Of a DNA stretch of 64,000 nucleotides, positions 54,559 to 63,659 are shown piece after piece. A program made the position numbers and the translations under genes. The notes beneath the pieces were generated by a model. The model ran no database searches. It was not told the DNA's origin and was given only the letters and a program-made list of their open reading frames with translations. Source of the stretch: a bacterium (lineage in GTDB: Bacteria > Sysuimicrobiota > Sysuimicrobiia > Sysuimicrobiales > Segetimicrobiaceae); assembly GCA_035308905.1 (NCBI GenBank), contig DATGFS010000011.1:1-64000 (forward strand), given 5' to 3'. Each line of letters opens with the position of its first letter. Position 1 is the first letter of the stretch.

Positions 54559-55695
54559 ATGGGTAGCAGCACACCGCGCCACGCTGAATTGTACCAAGAA
54601 CTGGCGAACGCGGCATGGGAGATCACCGCGGCGCGTGCCGTGGTCCTGGGTCGCCTCGACCGCGCCACCATGCTGGTCAGTACTCTCGCCCTGGCCCCCA
54701 CCGGTGCGGCAGTCCCTCGCGAAGCCGCCGGCGCTCTTAAAACAGCGGTGAGGGCCGATGCCAACCCGCGCCTCCGGCACGTGTACGTCGAGGGCCGGGA
54801 GGTGTCCGCATCCCCTCGTGCCCTGCTGGATACGCGGTCCCGTCGGGAACCCGGCGGGGACGGATGGGTGACGATCTTGCCCATCGAAACCCGTCGAGGG
54901 ATTGCGGGCTCTCTCACGCTGTTCGCGCGGCGGCGGCCCGCGCCGCTGCAGAGGCGCCGTTACCGCGCGGCCGCGCGGCTCGCGTCGCTGATCTTCGACC
55001 TGAGCGACGATGTGCGCGAGTATATCCGCGACGACGAACGCGTACGGAAGGAGGCGGCTTCCCTGCTCCACGGCACCCATGCGGCGCTCATCGCGATCCG
55101 GCATCGCCTGGGAGAGAGCCGTAAACTGCTTGCCGCCGATCCCACGCACGCGGACGCGGTCCTCGAGAACGCCCGCGGCGAGCTCGAGCGGATCGGAGAG
55201 CGAGATATCGGCCGGACGAGCCGCCGGTTGTTTCCGCTGGTTATCCGCATGAGCCTTGCGCCCGCCCTGGAAGGCCTCGCCGACCTTTGTGGACCCAATG
55301 TGAAGATCGTCCTGTGGATCGAGAGAGCGATCGCCCGGATGGACGATCCGCTCGACAACCGGTTGCCCGAGGCTGTGCGTCTTGCGGTCTACCGCGTGGC
55401 GGAGGCGGCAGTTATCCGCGCGGCGGCCGGTTCCCCTGCGCCGCGGCTCGAAATCAGCCTCAGCCGATCAGGCGGTCCGGCGCTGATCCTGAAGGTGCGG
55501 GACGTTTCGAACCGTCCGGCGAACTCGGCGCAGCGACAGCCGTACCCCGGCGATCTTCTGCTCCGCGTGCACGACGCAGGCGGAACGTTGAGGGTCTCAA
55601 GCCGACGCGGCGGGGGGATGTCCTGGTCGGCGTCTTTCCCGCTGCCCGGCGAAGATGAAGCGGCGCGATCCGCTACTCCGCGAAGTCCTGTGTAA
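54559..55695 (+). CDS. Degenerate sensor kinase (GAF-like plus HisKA_3-like)
   Basis: 378 residues. The N-terminal part (WEITAARAVVLGRLDRATML) resembles a GAF sensor. LLHGTHAALIAIRHRLGESR is a HisKA_3-type H-box (LxHGxH). In the ATPase domain, LAVYRVAEAAVIRAAAGSPA has no Asn at the N-box and the later glycine loops are weak (VRDVSNRPANSAQ, SRRGGGMSW), so ATP binding and autophosphorylation may be lost. It may act as a sensor, phosphatase or scaffold. Convergent with the CAP-domain gene. Confidence 0.65.
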   Translation: MGSSTPRHAELYQELANAAWEITAARAVVLGRLDRATMLVSTLALAPTGAAVPREAAGALKTAVRADANPRLRHVYVEGREVSASPRALLDTRSRREPGGDGWVTILPIETRRGIAGSLTLFARRRPAPLQRRRYRAAARLASLIFDLSDDVREYIRDDERVRKEAASLLHGTHAALIAIRHRLGESRKLLAADPTHADAVLENARGELERIGERDIGRTSRRLFPLVIRMSLAPALEGLADLCGPNVKIVLWIERAIARMDDPLDNRLPEAVRLAVYRVAEAAVIRAAAGSPAPRLEISLSRSGGPALILKVRDVSNRPANSAQRQPYPGDLLLRVHDAGGTLRVSSRRGGGMSWSASFPLPGEDEAARSATPRSPV

Positions 55696-56245
55696 CGGCC
55701 ATGCCGAACTGCCCCGCCGAGAAGACCCCGATTCCCACGCGGCGAAATCGCGGTTCTAGGATGTTTTCAAGGTGCCCGCTGCTTGCCACCAGCGCCCGGT
55801 GCGCGGCACTGCAGCTCACCGCGAACGTCACGTTTTCGCCCACCAGGCCTCGGGTCACAACGTGCGACAGCCGGTCTAGAGCGGACGGGCCCGCGGGGGA
55901 ACCATGCCCCACGTACCCGCCGGTGACCATATCGTGCGAGTGGGCACGCGCCACTGCCTGCAGACTGCGGTCCATGCGCAATGGAGGGAGCCCGTGCTGC
56001 GCCCGCGCCGAATTCAAAAGCGCGAGGAGCTGCTGCTCGGCGTCGGGTTGGTCGACCGACTGAGACGTCCGCACATCCAGCGCGACCATAACAGAGGCGT
56101 CGCTGGAGGATTGTGCAGAAGCGATCAGGAGGCCGGGGCCGAGCAACAGCAGCGCGGACAGGACAACACAGAGGACCGAGCCGAAGCGCGAGCGGTCGGC
56201 GAACACGTTGGAGCGCCCCTTTCGGCAGCCCGGCAACCCCCCCAT
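55673..56245 (-). CDS. Secreted CAP/SCP-domain protein
   Basis: 190 residues. The signal sequence covers about residues 20-45 (FGSVLCVVLSALLLLGPGLL). LLALLNSARAQHGLPPLRMD, AHSHDMVTGGYVGHGSP and LVGENVTF are the CAP-domain helix and loop signature, with VASSGHLENILEPRFRRVGI near the end. Bacterial CAP proteins are found near envelope and spore genes and have no settled enzymatic role. It is carried within the signalling cluster. Confidence 0.85.
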   Translation of the reverse strand: MGGLPGCRKGRSNVFADRSRFGSVLCVVLSALLLLGPGLLIASAQSSSDASVMVALDVRTSQSVDQPDAEQQLLALLNSARAQHGLPPLRMDRSLQAVARAHSHDMVTGGYVGHGSPAGPSALDRLSHVVTRGLVGENVTFAVSCSAAHRALVASSGHLENILEPRFRRVGIGVFSAGQFGMAVTQDFAE

Positions 56246-56386
56246 GTTGAACGTCCGCGAGGGGGCCCGCAGCTTTGCGTCCCTGGGTTACCCCAGGTTT
56301 GCCTTTTCGCTGGAGCTGAACTATTCGGTATTATTCTTCCCTGGATCGGGGCATTCTAGACATACGAGTTGGAGGATACTGGAGAC

Positions 56387-57280
56387 CTAGCCCTTGCGGA
56401 TGGTGGACGTGTCCGCCGCTCGCTCCCAGTTGAGATAGGCCTTGCCCGCCTCTGTACCAACGGCGCCGACGGCGAGCAACCGACGCGCCTGCGCTCCCGC
56501 ACCGACGGCGTCGCATGCGGCGAGCAGCCGGCTCAGCATGTCCCACGTTCTTCCCGACGGCCACGGGCCGCTTTGTGCGTCGCCGTCGTCCGGCTCACGG
56601 TTCAGGAGCTCCGGTCTCTGCTCGATGAAATCCGCAACCCGATTCCGGGCGGCCGGAAGACTGTTTTCCCAGTCTTGGGGGAATGCCCGCCTCTCAAGCG
56701 GCCAGCCCGAGCGGAACCCTGCGACCCACCAGGACCCATTGGGCGACCACGCGAGATGAACCATGCGGTTTGCAAGCGGGGCCGTGAGCGCCACAACGGC
56801 ATTCGGCACGAGGGCGACGGGATCGAGGGCCGCCGCGCAACGGACGCCGGCCGGCAATTGAAACTGGTCCACCCGGCGTTCGAGTACGATCTGCAGCAAG
56901 GCATTCTGCACCCCGAGCGGAGCATAGGCGAGATCATCAAAAAAGACGAGGCCGTTGCCGGCGTGCTTGGCGGCTTCTTCGGCGAGCGTCACGGCCCACT
57001 CGAGGGGTGCACGCATCGTGTGGGCTGTGAGCGTGCCGCCGGAAAGAAACGAGAGGCCGGTGAAGTCGGTCGGCGCGTGGATAGCGGCCGTTGTCGTATA
57101 GAGCGGCCAATCCATTTTTTGCGCAATTGATCGCAGCAGCGATGTCTTGCCGGTTCCCGGGGCGCCCCAGAGGGCCACCGGGATATTGGCAAAGAGCGCG
57201 ATCTCGATCGCGATCGCCGCATCCGCGGTGGACGTGGAAGCTCCCGGCATCACCTTCGGTTGCGGCCCCTCTGACATCAT
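56387..57280 (-). CDS. MoxR-type AAA+ ATPase
   Basis: 297 residues. Walker A is GAPGTGKT (39-46), VFFDDLAYAPLGVQNALLQI is Walker B with Asp-Asp, and LANRMVHLAWSPN contains the Arg finger region. MoxR ATPases usually act with a VWA-domain protein as a metal-insertion chaperone. No VWA gene lies next to it. It follows the STAS gene on the same strand. Confidence 0.85.
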   Translation of the reverse strand: MMSEGPQPKVMPGASTSTADAAIAIEIALFANIPVALWGAPGTGKTSLLRSIAQKMDWPLYTTTAAIHAPTDFTGLSFLSGGTLTAHTMRAPLEWAVTLAEEAAKHAGNGLVFFDDLAYAPLGVQNALLQIVLERRVDQFQLPAGVRCAAALDPVALVPNAVVALTAPLANRMVHLAWSPNGSWWVAGFRSGWPLERRAFPQDWENSLPAARNRVADFIEQRPELLNREPDDGDAQSGPWPSGRTWDMLSRLLAACDAVGAGAQARRLLAVGAVGTEAGKAYLNWERAADTSTIRKG

Positions 57281-57295
57281 CGAGCGCCTCCCGGC

Positions 57296-57754
57296 CTAGA
57301 CTTGGGCGTGCGCCGCGGCGAGCGCCTCGGCGAGCGTTTGCACGACGGTGATGTGCGCGGCGCTTCCGAGAGCATCGAGGACTGCCTTCAGCGGGTGCTG
57401 CCACGGTACGACCACCAGCAGCCGCCGCCGGCGCTTCTCCAGGCGTCGGTTGAACCGCAGAAGCATGTGCATTCCGCGGCTGTCGAAGTACGTGCTGCCT
57501 CCTAACGACACAACCACCGGTTGCTCGTCCATCAGCGCCGCCTGCTCCAGCGCGGCTTCGAGAGTGTGCGCGTTGCTCGCATCGACATCTCCTGCGACCT
57601 CAATCACCGGGATGCCGTTCACCTGTCCCACCCGAAACGGCCCCGTCGGCATCCCCGGCATCTCTCCCCAATTGCGCGCGTCCGCGCCCGCCAATTTGTT
57701 CACCATCTCGGTCGAGGTCACCTCCGGCAAGATCAAACGTCGAGAGACCTCCAT
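57296..57754 (-). CDS. STAS-domain protein (anti-sigma-factor antagonist type)
   Basis: About 152 residues. VNGIPVIEVAGDVDASNAHT and VVSLGGSTYFDSRGMHMLLR are the SpoIIAA/RsbV core, with the phosphorylatable Ser in FDSRG. RsbV-type proteins bind an anti-sigma kinase in the partner-switch. No RsbW or sigma gene lies in this window. The start is uncertain (ATG 57754 or 57790). Upstream of, and on the same strand as, the MoxR gene. Confidence 0.8.
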   Translation of the reverse strand: MEVSRRLILPEVTSTEMVNKLAGADARNWGEMPGMPTGPFRVGQVNGIPVIEVAGDVDASNAHTLEAALEQAALMDEQPVVVSLGGSTYFDSRGMHMLLRFNRRLEKRRRRLLVVVPWQHPLKAVLDALGSAAHITVVQTLAEALAAAHAQV

Positions 57755-57822
57755 CGCGGGATGCCGCTCGACGCGGCGCGGGAAGTACAATCCATGGTGC
57801 CGGTCTTCGGGAACGCTGTGGC

Positions 57823-58689
57823 CTACCCGGCCGGCCTTCCGGACGTTGGCAGCGCCGGCATGCCGCTCCCCCGGAGATAATGGAGAACCGTCTCCACCCG
57901 GCGATGCTTCGCGGCCGTGGGGTGGTTGAGTTGTAGATGGCGGTAGATTTGATTGACGATCCCGTCTACGGATTTCTGCGACAGACCGAGAGCCTCGGCG
58001 ACGGCCGCGTTGCCGAAGCCCTGCGCCATCAAGGAGAGCACGTCATATTGCGGCGGGCTCAGCATCGGGATCCATGTATTGAGCAGACGGTTCATCGAGT
58101 CCGCAATTTGCGAATCGAGGACGACAAACCCCTTTGCCACGGCCTCAATCGCAGCCACGATCGCCGTGACGTCCGTTCCGGACTGCTTCAGGAGGTACGC
58201 CCAGCCGCTCGTCGTCTGCTGCTGAAACGAGACCGGCAGGTACGGTCGCTTGTATCCGGATAACCATACGATACCGATATCTGGAAACTCTTGACGAATT
58301 AAGAGTCCCGCGTGGATGCCGTTCAGCGCACCTCTCAGTTCGATATCGAGCACAACAACTTTGGGATGCAGGCGCCGCGTGGCCTCGATCGCGGCCTCAG
58401 CGTCGGGATATGCACCGAGCACCGTAACCTTCCCGGTCTCCGACAGCACGGTCGAGAGGAGGTCTCGGAACAGATCCTCGTCTTCCGCGATGACGACCGG
58501 AACGGCCTCAGGCGCCGCGGCCGCATTTTCCGGCGGTCTCCCGAGTTCCCCGACCCGCCCCTGAGCATCCCGCGAATCCGTGAACACCGGCGCAACGGGT
58601 GCGGCGGGAACGCCGGAGACGACGGGAACGCCGGAGACGATAAGGGCGTCGGCGGACGACAGGACGGGAGGAGTCGATTCGCTCATCAT
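57823..58689 (-). CDS. NarL-type response regulator B
   Basis: About 288 residues. A long Pro/Val-rich N-terminal tail contains a direct repeat (SGVPVVSGVPAAPVAPV). It precedes the receiver VVIAEDEDLFRDLLSTVLSE with Asp in VVVLDIELRG, then a LuxR-type HTH (LSPPQYDVLSLMAQGFGNAA, VAEALGLSQKSVDGIVNQIY). Closely related to the regulator at 53804-54475. The tail is low-complexity and its start is ambiguous. It is followed by the STAS and MoxR genes. Confidence 0.88.
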   Translation of the reverse strand: MMSESTPPVLSSADALIVSGVPVVSGVPAAPVAPVFTDSRDAQGRVGELGRPPENAAAAPEAVPVVIAEDEDLFRDLLSTVLSETGKVTVLGAYPDAEAAIEATRRLHPKVVVLDIELRGALNGIHAGLLIRQEFPDIGIVWLSGYKRPYLPVSFQQQTTSGWAYLLKQSGTDVTAIVAAIEAVAKGFVVLDSQIADSMNRLLNTWIPMLSPPQYDVLSLMAQGFGNAAVAEALGLSQKSVDGIVNQIYRHLQLNHPTAAKHRRVETVLHYLRGSGMPALPTSGRPAG

Positions 58690-58991
58690 GTTCCCAGTTG
58701 TACCCGGGCCCCCCCGCGTGTCGCCTCGCATCACTTCTGAGCAAGCATCACAGTGTAATCGATAGCGTCATCCTACAGGGTCGCCGCATGGAATGGGAAG
58801 AGGATAGACCCCTTGCCGCTATTAAGAGTATCGCGGGTGCTAACACCTTCGCCGATGTCTTCTAGACTCGCCGGGTCGCGAGATTGACAAAGTATGGTAA
58901 CATATTGGATGCACTTCTGGGCCGCTTTCTGCGCGCTGAACCCTAGCGTGTTCGACGAGACGCGGCGGGGAGTGATCGAGACCTGAGCCCG

Positions 58992-59435
58992 ATGTCAAGA
59001 CGCGCGGAACTTCGCGCCACCAGAGACCACATCGACATTCTTACCCGGATGAGCGCACGGCTCATCAACGGGCAGAGAGAACTTACGCGTGAACAGAGTC
59101 TCGAGTTCGGTCGAGCGCTGAGCGACATTGCGGAACGCCTCGAACGGGCCGCCGACGTGCTCGCGCGGCTCATGCAACTCAGCAATCCCTCGACCACGCT
59201 GCAAAATGTCCATCTCACACCGCGCGAAATGGAGATTTTTGGCTATCTGGCCGACGGGCAGACGAACGGCGAGATCGCGTCGCGCTGCTGGGTTTCCGAA
59301 AACACGATCAAATTCCATCTCAAGAACATCTTCCGCAAGCTCGGCATCCGCGACCGGGGCCAGGCGATGATGGTCGCCAAAGGCTTGCGCCATTCCATCA
59401 GCAACGCAGAAACGGGCGACGGTTTCGTCGGCTGA
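58992..59435 (+). CDS. LuxR-type HTH regulator without receiver
   Basis: 147 residues. The N-terminus is helical (REQSLEFGRALSDIAERLER). LTPREMEIFGYLADGQTNGE, IASRCWVSENTIKFHLKNIF and RKLGIRDRGQAMMVAKG form a complete GerE/LuxR DNA-binding domain. There is no receiver, so activity must depend on expression level or on an unknown ligand. A TTGACA at 58884-58889 lies 108 bases upstream, but the -10 box is unclear. Confidence 0.85.
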   Translation: MSRRAELRATRDHIDILTRMSARLINGQRELTREQSLEFGRALSDIAERLERAADVLARLMQLSNPSTTLQNVHLTPREMEIFGYLADGQTNGEIASRCWVSENTIKFHLKNIFRKLGIRDRGQAMMVAKGLRHSISNAETGDGFVG

Positions 59436-59442
59436 GCACTCC

Positions 59443-60426
59443 CTACTTCGCAGCCCTGGCGGCCTGAACACGATCTCCGCCCTGTCGTTGGGCCTCCTGC
59501 AGGGCGCCTCTTGCCGCGGTCAATAGCGCCTCCGCGAAGGCGCCGTCGTGCGGCGATTCGCCAACGCCGAGACTCACGGTGATCGAGGGACCACTCTCGG
59601 CCACAACGGTACTGGCGCGCTGCCGGATGCGTTCGGCGACGCTGATCCCAGCACGCTTGGGCGTGCGAGGCAGCAAAAGCAGAAGGCCGCTCGAACTCCG
59701 TGCCACCCGGTCCGTTTCGCGCAGCACGCTTCGCACCAGCTTGGCCAGGTTTCGCACCAGCGTGTCTTGGAGAACGGCGTCGTATTTCTCGCGAATCGCG
59801 GCGAAACCGTCGATGTCCAAGCACAAGAGCGCCGTCGGCTCTTCGTGCCGTTGTCCTCGACGGAGTTCCCGTTCCAAGACATCCCGAAACGCCGGCTCGC
59901 TTTCCAGATCGGTAAGCGGATCGGTTTGAGGACCGGCAAGCGGCTGTTCATGGAGGCGCGCCAACTCGATGGCGCTCGAGAAATAGCGCGCCACGACAAC
60001 CATGAGGTTGACGTCGTGCTCGGTAAATTGTCCGGGATGGGGCCGGTACGCGATCAGGAGACCGACCGCCCGACCGTGTACGACGATGGGAGCGCCGACG
60101 CAGGAGCGAAAGGCCGGGCCGGTGTCCGGTCCCGGATCGGGGATCAACTCGGCCCGGCCGCTGTCCATGACCCGCGCGTAAACGTCGGCATGGAGAGGCT
60201 TTCCGAGACGGGCAGCGGCAAGTCCCGACGCGGCCCGCACGACGAGGCGCCCCGCTCCCCGTTCGTCCAGGAGCGCGACAACACAATTGTCCATACCGAG
60301 CTCTTGGCCGAGGACGCTGAGCGCGCGATTCAGGAACACGGGCAGGCTCACGGTCAGGGCCGAAAACTCGGTCGCAATCTTGGCCAGGACGGCGACAGCG
60401 CTGTCCTGGTTCCGCGACATGGTCAT
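59443..60426 (-). CDS. GAF protein with degenerate GGDEF domain
   Basis: 327 residues. A GAF-type domain is followed by a GGDEF fold. LCLDIDGFAAIREKYDAVLQ and ITVSLGVGESPHDGAFAEAL are recognisable, but at the active-site position the protein reads DRVARSSSGLLLLL instead of GGDEF. Cyclase activity is unlikely; a c-di-GMP or GTP sensing role is possible. Its stop is eight bases from that of the LuxR-type gene, which it faces. Confidence 0.75.
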   Translation of the reverse strand: MTMSRNQDSAVAVLAKIATEFSALTVSLPVFLNRALSVLGQELGMDNCVVALLDERGAGRLVVRAASGLAAARLGKPLHADVYARVMDSGRAELIPDPGPDTGPAFRSCVGAPIVVHGRAVGLLIAYRPHPGQFTEHDVNLMVVVARYFSSAIELARLHEQPLAGPQTDPLTDLESEPAFRDVLERELRRGQRHEEPTALLCLDIDGFAAIREKYDAVLQDTLVRNLAKLVRSVLRETDRVARSSSGLLLLLPRTPKRAGISVAERIRQRASTVVAESGPSITVSLGVGESPHDGAFAEALLTAARGALQEAQRQGGDRVQAARAAK

Positions 60427-60492
60427 GAGCGTCTCCGCTGATCGACGCGCGCGTTGTGCCGTCTTGTTGCTTTCCTCCAGTTTCGAGGTATG

Positions 60493-60786
60493 TTAGATCT
60501 CCACCTGAATCTCGATCGTCGATCGTTTGAGACGCGACCGCCGCGTCGTGTCCTCGGCGGCAAGCACAAGGGCAACAACAAGACCCATGGCGCCCTCGAG
60601 AGTGCGGAAGGTCCTCTGGTCCGACCCCACAGGGAAGAAATCCGCCGAGACGCCGAACGCGCGAACGGTCGTCCCGTCATCGCCTTCGACATCACACGGC
60701 CGAACGGTGACAGCGCCCGCGGCGTTTGTCCGGAGGGCGCCCTCATCAATGTCCGTGGGCCGAACGGCCATCAATTTGACCAACAC
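60493..60786 (-). CDS. Hypothetical protein in Tad locus, 97 residues
   Basis: VKLMAVRPTDIDEGALRTNA, VTVRPCDVEGDDGTTVRAFG, and an end TLEGAMGLVVALVLAAEDTT followed by basic residues. No clear signal sequence and no recognised domain. It continues the minus-strand gene series after the DUF192 gene (36-base gap), so it probably belongs to the pilus locus. Confidence 0.45.
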   Translation of the reverse strand: MLVKLMAVRPTDIDEGALRTNAAGAVTVRPCDVEGDDGTTVRAFGVSADFFPVGSDQRTFRTLEGAMGLVVALVLAAEDTTRRSRLKRSTIEIQVEI

Positions 60787-60822
60787 CTGTACGCTCCTTC
60801 CCGCGTCGTCCGCGGCGCTGCC

Positions 60823-61236
60823 CTACACTTGCGTCGGCGAGAGCGAATCGCGTTTCTCCTCTACCGGCGCGTCGGTGAAACCCACCGGGAGGCTGTCGGC
60901 GAATCGAAGAGTATCACCCACGCCCGTTTCGCTGCTGCGGACGGCGCCCGCCGGAATTTCGAGCGCGGAATGCGCGCCGGGCACCCATAGGATGACACGC
61001 CCGGGCGGGAGCTGGTGGTAAATCCGTACGACCCGGAGTTTGGCGTTGAGAAAGACCACGTCGATGGCGGTCCGCATCCCAATCGTCTGCACCCCCCTAC
61101 AGGGCACCAGCCAGACGCCATCACCCAGCGACAGATTCCGGTGTCGGTACAATCCGATCAGCCGGGCGTGGAAGCCCCCGGCCCGCTTGATGTCGACGCC
61201 GAGAAATGTTCCCCGCGTTTGGTTCACAACATACAC
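60823..61236 (-). CDS. DUF192-family protein
   Basis: 137 residues. NLSLGDGVWLVPCRGVQTIG, MRTAIDVVFLNAKLRVVRIY and ALEIPAGAVRSSETGVGDTL match DUF192 (COG1430), a small beta fold of unknown function that often occurs in Tad loci and in exported forms. There is no signal peptide here. It starts 14 bases after the cpaC stop. Confidence 0.8.
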   Translation of the reverse strand: MYVVNQTRGTFLGVDIKRAGGFHARLIGLYRHRNLSLGDGVWLVPCRGVQTIGMRTAIDVVFLNAKLRVVRIYHQLPPGRVILWVPGAHSALEIPAGAVRSSETGVGDTLRFADSLPVGFTDAPVEEKRDSLSPTQV

Positions 61237-61249
61237 GCCGGCACCTCGG

Positions 61250-62671
61250 TCAGGGGTTCAGGTCCTCGGGATTGGGCAGCGTCGGCAGAGGCGGAGGCGT
61301 CGTCGTCGGTCGCACGATGCTCGGCGCCACGAAGATCACGAGTTCGCTTTCGCCCTTCTGAAACGTCGTGCTCCGGAAGAGCTCCCCGAGGATCGGGATA
61401 TCGCCCAGGATCGGCAGTTTGTTGACCACCTTAGAGTTCGTGTTTTGTATCAGCCCGCCGATCGCGAGAAACTGTCCGGGCTCCATCGCCACCACCGTCT
61501 CGGCACGGCGCGTCGTGATGGTCGGAATCGTAAAGCCGTTCGCGACAATGGCGTTCGCGAAATCGAGGTTGCTCACCTCGGTCAGAAGATTCAAGCTGAT
61601 CGGGGCGCCCGGCTGCACGCTCGGCTTGAACTCGAGCCGGACGCCGAACTCCTGGAAGGTGATCGTCGTCTGACCGTTCGTGGTCACGGTGGGGATCGGG
61701 ACCTGACCGCCGACGAGGAGCTTGGCCGACTGACCCTCCATCACCACGAGCCGCGGGTTGGCCAGGGTACGTGCCGCGTTCCGCTGTTCCAGGAAGTGGA
61801 TCTCTCCAATCAGCGTTTGCAGAGCGCTGGCGGCAACGTTGGGTGCTGTGAACAGGCCGAAGTCGAAGATTCCCGGGGTCCCCAAGAAGGGGGCGGCGGT
61901 GCTGCCCCCGCCATATCGGACACCGATGTCGTTCATCGCCGTGAGGTTGATTTCAGCCACCACCGTGGCGATTTGGATCTCCACGGGGTTGTGCACACGG
62001 ACCATCATTGTGACGTTCTTGAAGTAGGTTTTGGCAATCGATTCGACCTTCGCCTGATCGTACGTCGTCTCCACGACGCCGTCGATCCGAACGGTATCCG
62101 GGCTGGTGACGGTAATGCTGACGTTGGGGTAGTCGTGAAGAGCCGCCGCAAGCTGTTGCTGCTGCACCTGCGTGGGAGGCAGGCTGGGCTGACGGACCGT
62201 CATCCGGTCCAGCACCCTGCCGAATGCCGAGGCGATCTGCTCGGCCTGCGCCTTCGCGGCGTCTGTGGCCACCGCTCCATCGAGCACCACGATGCCGCCC
62301 ACGACGTTGGCCCGGATCTCCGGCTCCCCCAGCACGTCCCGCAGGGTCTTCGTGAGGTCCGCGCTGCTCGCGGCGACGACGACCACGCGATAGGTGCTGA
62401 CCCCGGCCGCCGTCCACACGGTGAGCGTCGTCTCGCCGATGCGCTTCCCGAGGACCATTAATTGATTCCGTGTGATCAGATTGACGTCCGCGATTTCCGG
62501 CGCGGCGACCACGACGCGCTGGAGATTCGCAATGTCGAGCAGCCGGCCGTAGTTCACCGGAACGACGAGCGCCGGGAGTCCCTGCGCCTGCCCGCTTGGT
62601 GCCGCAACGACTACCGCAACGAAAAGCGCGATCACTCCTGCTATCGGCCGAGCGCGACGCAACGGTGACAT
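61250..62671 (-). CDS. cpaC: Tad pilus secretin CpaC (RcpA)
   Basis: About 473 residues. ATG 62671 follows GGGGGGAG. The signal peptide (PLRRARPIAGVIALFVAVVV) is followed by the pilus-assembly N-terminal domain (LQRVVVAAPEIADVNLITRN and LMVLGKRIGETTLTVW), a BON-like part (ANVVGGIVVLDGAVATDAAK) and the secretin core, with VAEINLTAMNDIGVRYGG, LANPRLVVMEGQSAKLLVGG and VPIPTVTTNGQTTITFQEFG. It forms the outer-membrane pore for Flp pili. This implies a diderm envelope. Confidence 0.92.
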   Translation of the reverse strand: MSPLRRARPIAGVIALFVAVVVAAPSGQAQGLPALVVPVNYGRLLDIANLQRVVVAAPEIADVNLITRNQLMVLGKRIGETTLTVWTAAGVSTYRVVVVAASSADLTKTLRDVLGEPEIRANVVGGIVVLDGAVATDAAKAQAEQIASAFGRVLDRMTVRQPSLPPTQVQQQQLAAALHDYPNVSITVTSPDTVRIDGVVETTYDQAKVESIAKTYFKNVTMMVRVHNPVEIQIATVVAEINLTAMNDIGVRYGGGSTAAPFLGTPGIFDFGLFTAPNVAASALQTLIGEIHFLEQRNAARTLANPRLVVMEGQSAKLLVGGQVPIPTVTTNGQTTITFQEFGVRLEFKPSVQPGAPISLNLLTEVSNLDFANAIVANGFTIPTITTRRAETVVAMEPGQFLAIGGLIQNTNSKVVNKLPILGDIPILGELFRSTTFQKGESELVIFVAPSIVRPTTTPPPLPTLPNPEDLNP

Positions 62672-62712
62672 TTTCTCCCCCCTAGAATCGACGCATGCCG
62701 GGCTGCCGGCCA

Positions 62713-63657
62713 CTACCGTCCGGGCGCCGGCGCCCCAAAACCGGGTCCGCCCGAGCTCATGAATTGAGTATAGATTCTGACAAACCCCGGACCCGCCACC
62801 ACGACGAAGAGGGCCGGCAGGATCAGGAAAATAAGCGGGAACAGCATTTTCACGGGCGCTTTGTAGGCGCGCTCTTCAATCCGCTGGCGCCGGCGCGTCC
62901 GCGCGTCTTCGGACTGAACGCGCAGCACCTGGGCGATGTTGACCCCGAACTCCATGGCCCGTACCAGGGTGGACGTAAACGACACGAGGTCCTCCACCCC
63001 GGTGCGGCTTCCGATGGCCTTCATCGCCGCCTGACGGTCGCTGCCGAGGCCGACTTCGTCCAAGTACACCTTGATCTCGTCGCTGATCGGCCCGCGCCGC
63101 CGGGACGACACGGTCTCGAGCGCCTGATCGAGACCAAGACCTGCCTCCACCGTCACGGTCAACAGATCGAGCGTTTCCGGCAGTTCCCGTACAATCCGGG
63201 CCTGGCGGCGCAGGATGGTGCGGCGAAGGGAGAATTCGGACCACGCGTACCCGAGCGCCCCGGCGACGATCGCAAACAGCACGGGCGTCCCGACGGGGGC
63301 GTGCCTGGTGAGCACGAGCACCACGATGCCCAGCGCGCCCGCGCGCAACCACTTCCAGGCGATCCAGACCACGGGATCGGTCGTACGGTTGCCCGCGCGC
63401 AGGAGGTTGGCCCGCACAGCGGCCAAGGATCCGGCCGGCGTCAGTCTGGCCGCCAGCCTGGCGACGGACTGTAAGATGGGGCCGAGCGCCCGCGCTGTGA
63501 AGGGCAGCGCAAGCGTCGATTCCCGGGGCATCCCTTGCGCACCGAGTTCCCTCAGCCGCTCCGCGACCAATTGCCGCTCCGGCGACCGCTGCAGCAGCGC
63601 GACGGTGGCAAGAAGCACCGTGCCAAAGACCAGCACTGCGATCGCGATCGGGATCAT
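62713..63657 (-). CDS. tadC: Tad pilus membrane protein TadC
   Basis: 314 residues. A T2SS-F domain with RELPETLDLLTVTVEAGLGL, ALETVSSRRRGPISDEIKVY, TGVEDLVSFTSTLVRAMEFG and RIEERAYKAPVKMLFPLIFL, plus four membrane segments. TadC with TadB forms the inner-membrane platform that assembles the Flp pilin. ATG 63657 lies two bases after the TadB stop. Confidence 0.92.
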   Translation of the reverse strand: MIPIAIAVLVFGTVLLATVALLQRSPERQLVAERLRELGAQGMPRESTLALPFTARALGPILQSVARLAARLTPAGSLAAVRANLLRAGNRTTDPVVWIAWKWLRAGALGIVVLVLTRHAPVGTPVLFAIVAGALGYAWSEFSLRRTILRRQARIVRELPETLDLLTVTVEAGLGLDQALETVSSRRRGPISDEIKVYLDEVGLGSDRQAAMKAIGSRTGVEDLVSFTSTLVRAMEFGVNIAQVLRVQSEDARTRRRQRIEERAYKAPVKMLFPLIFLILPALFVVVAGPGFVRIYTQFMSSGGPGFGAPAPGR

Positions 63658-63659
63658 TC

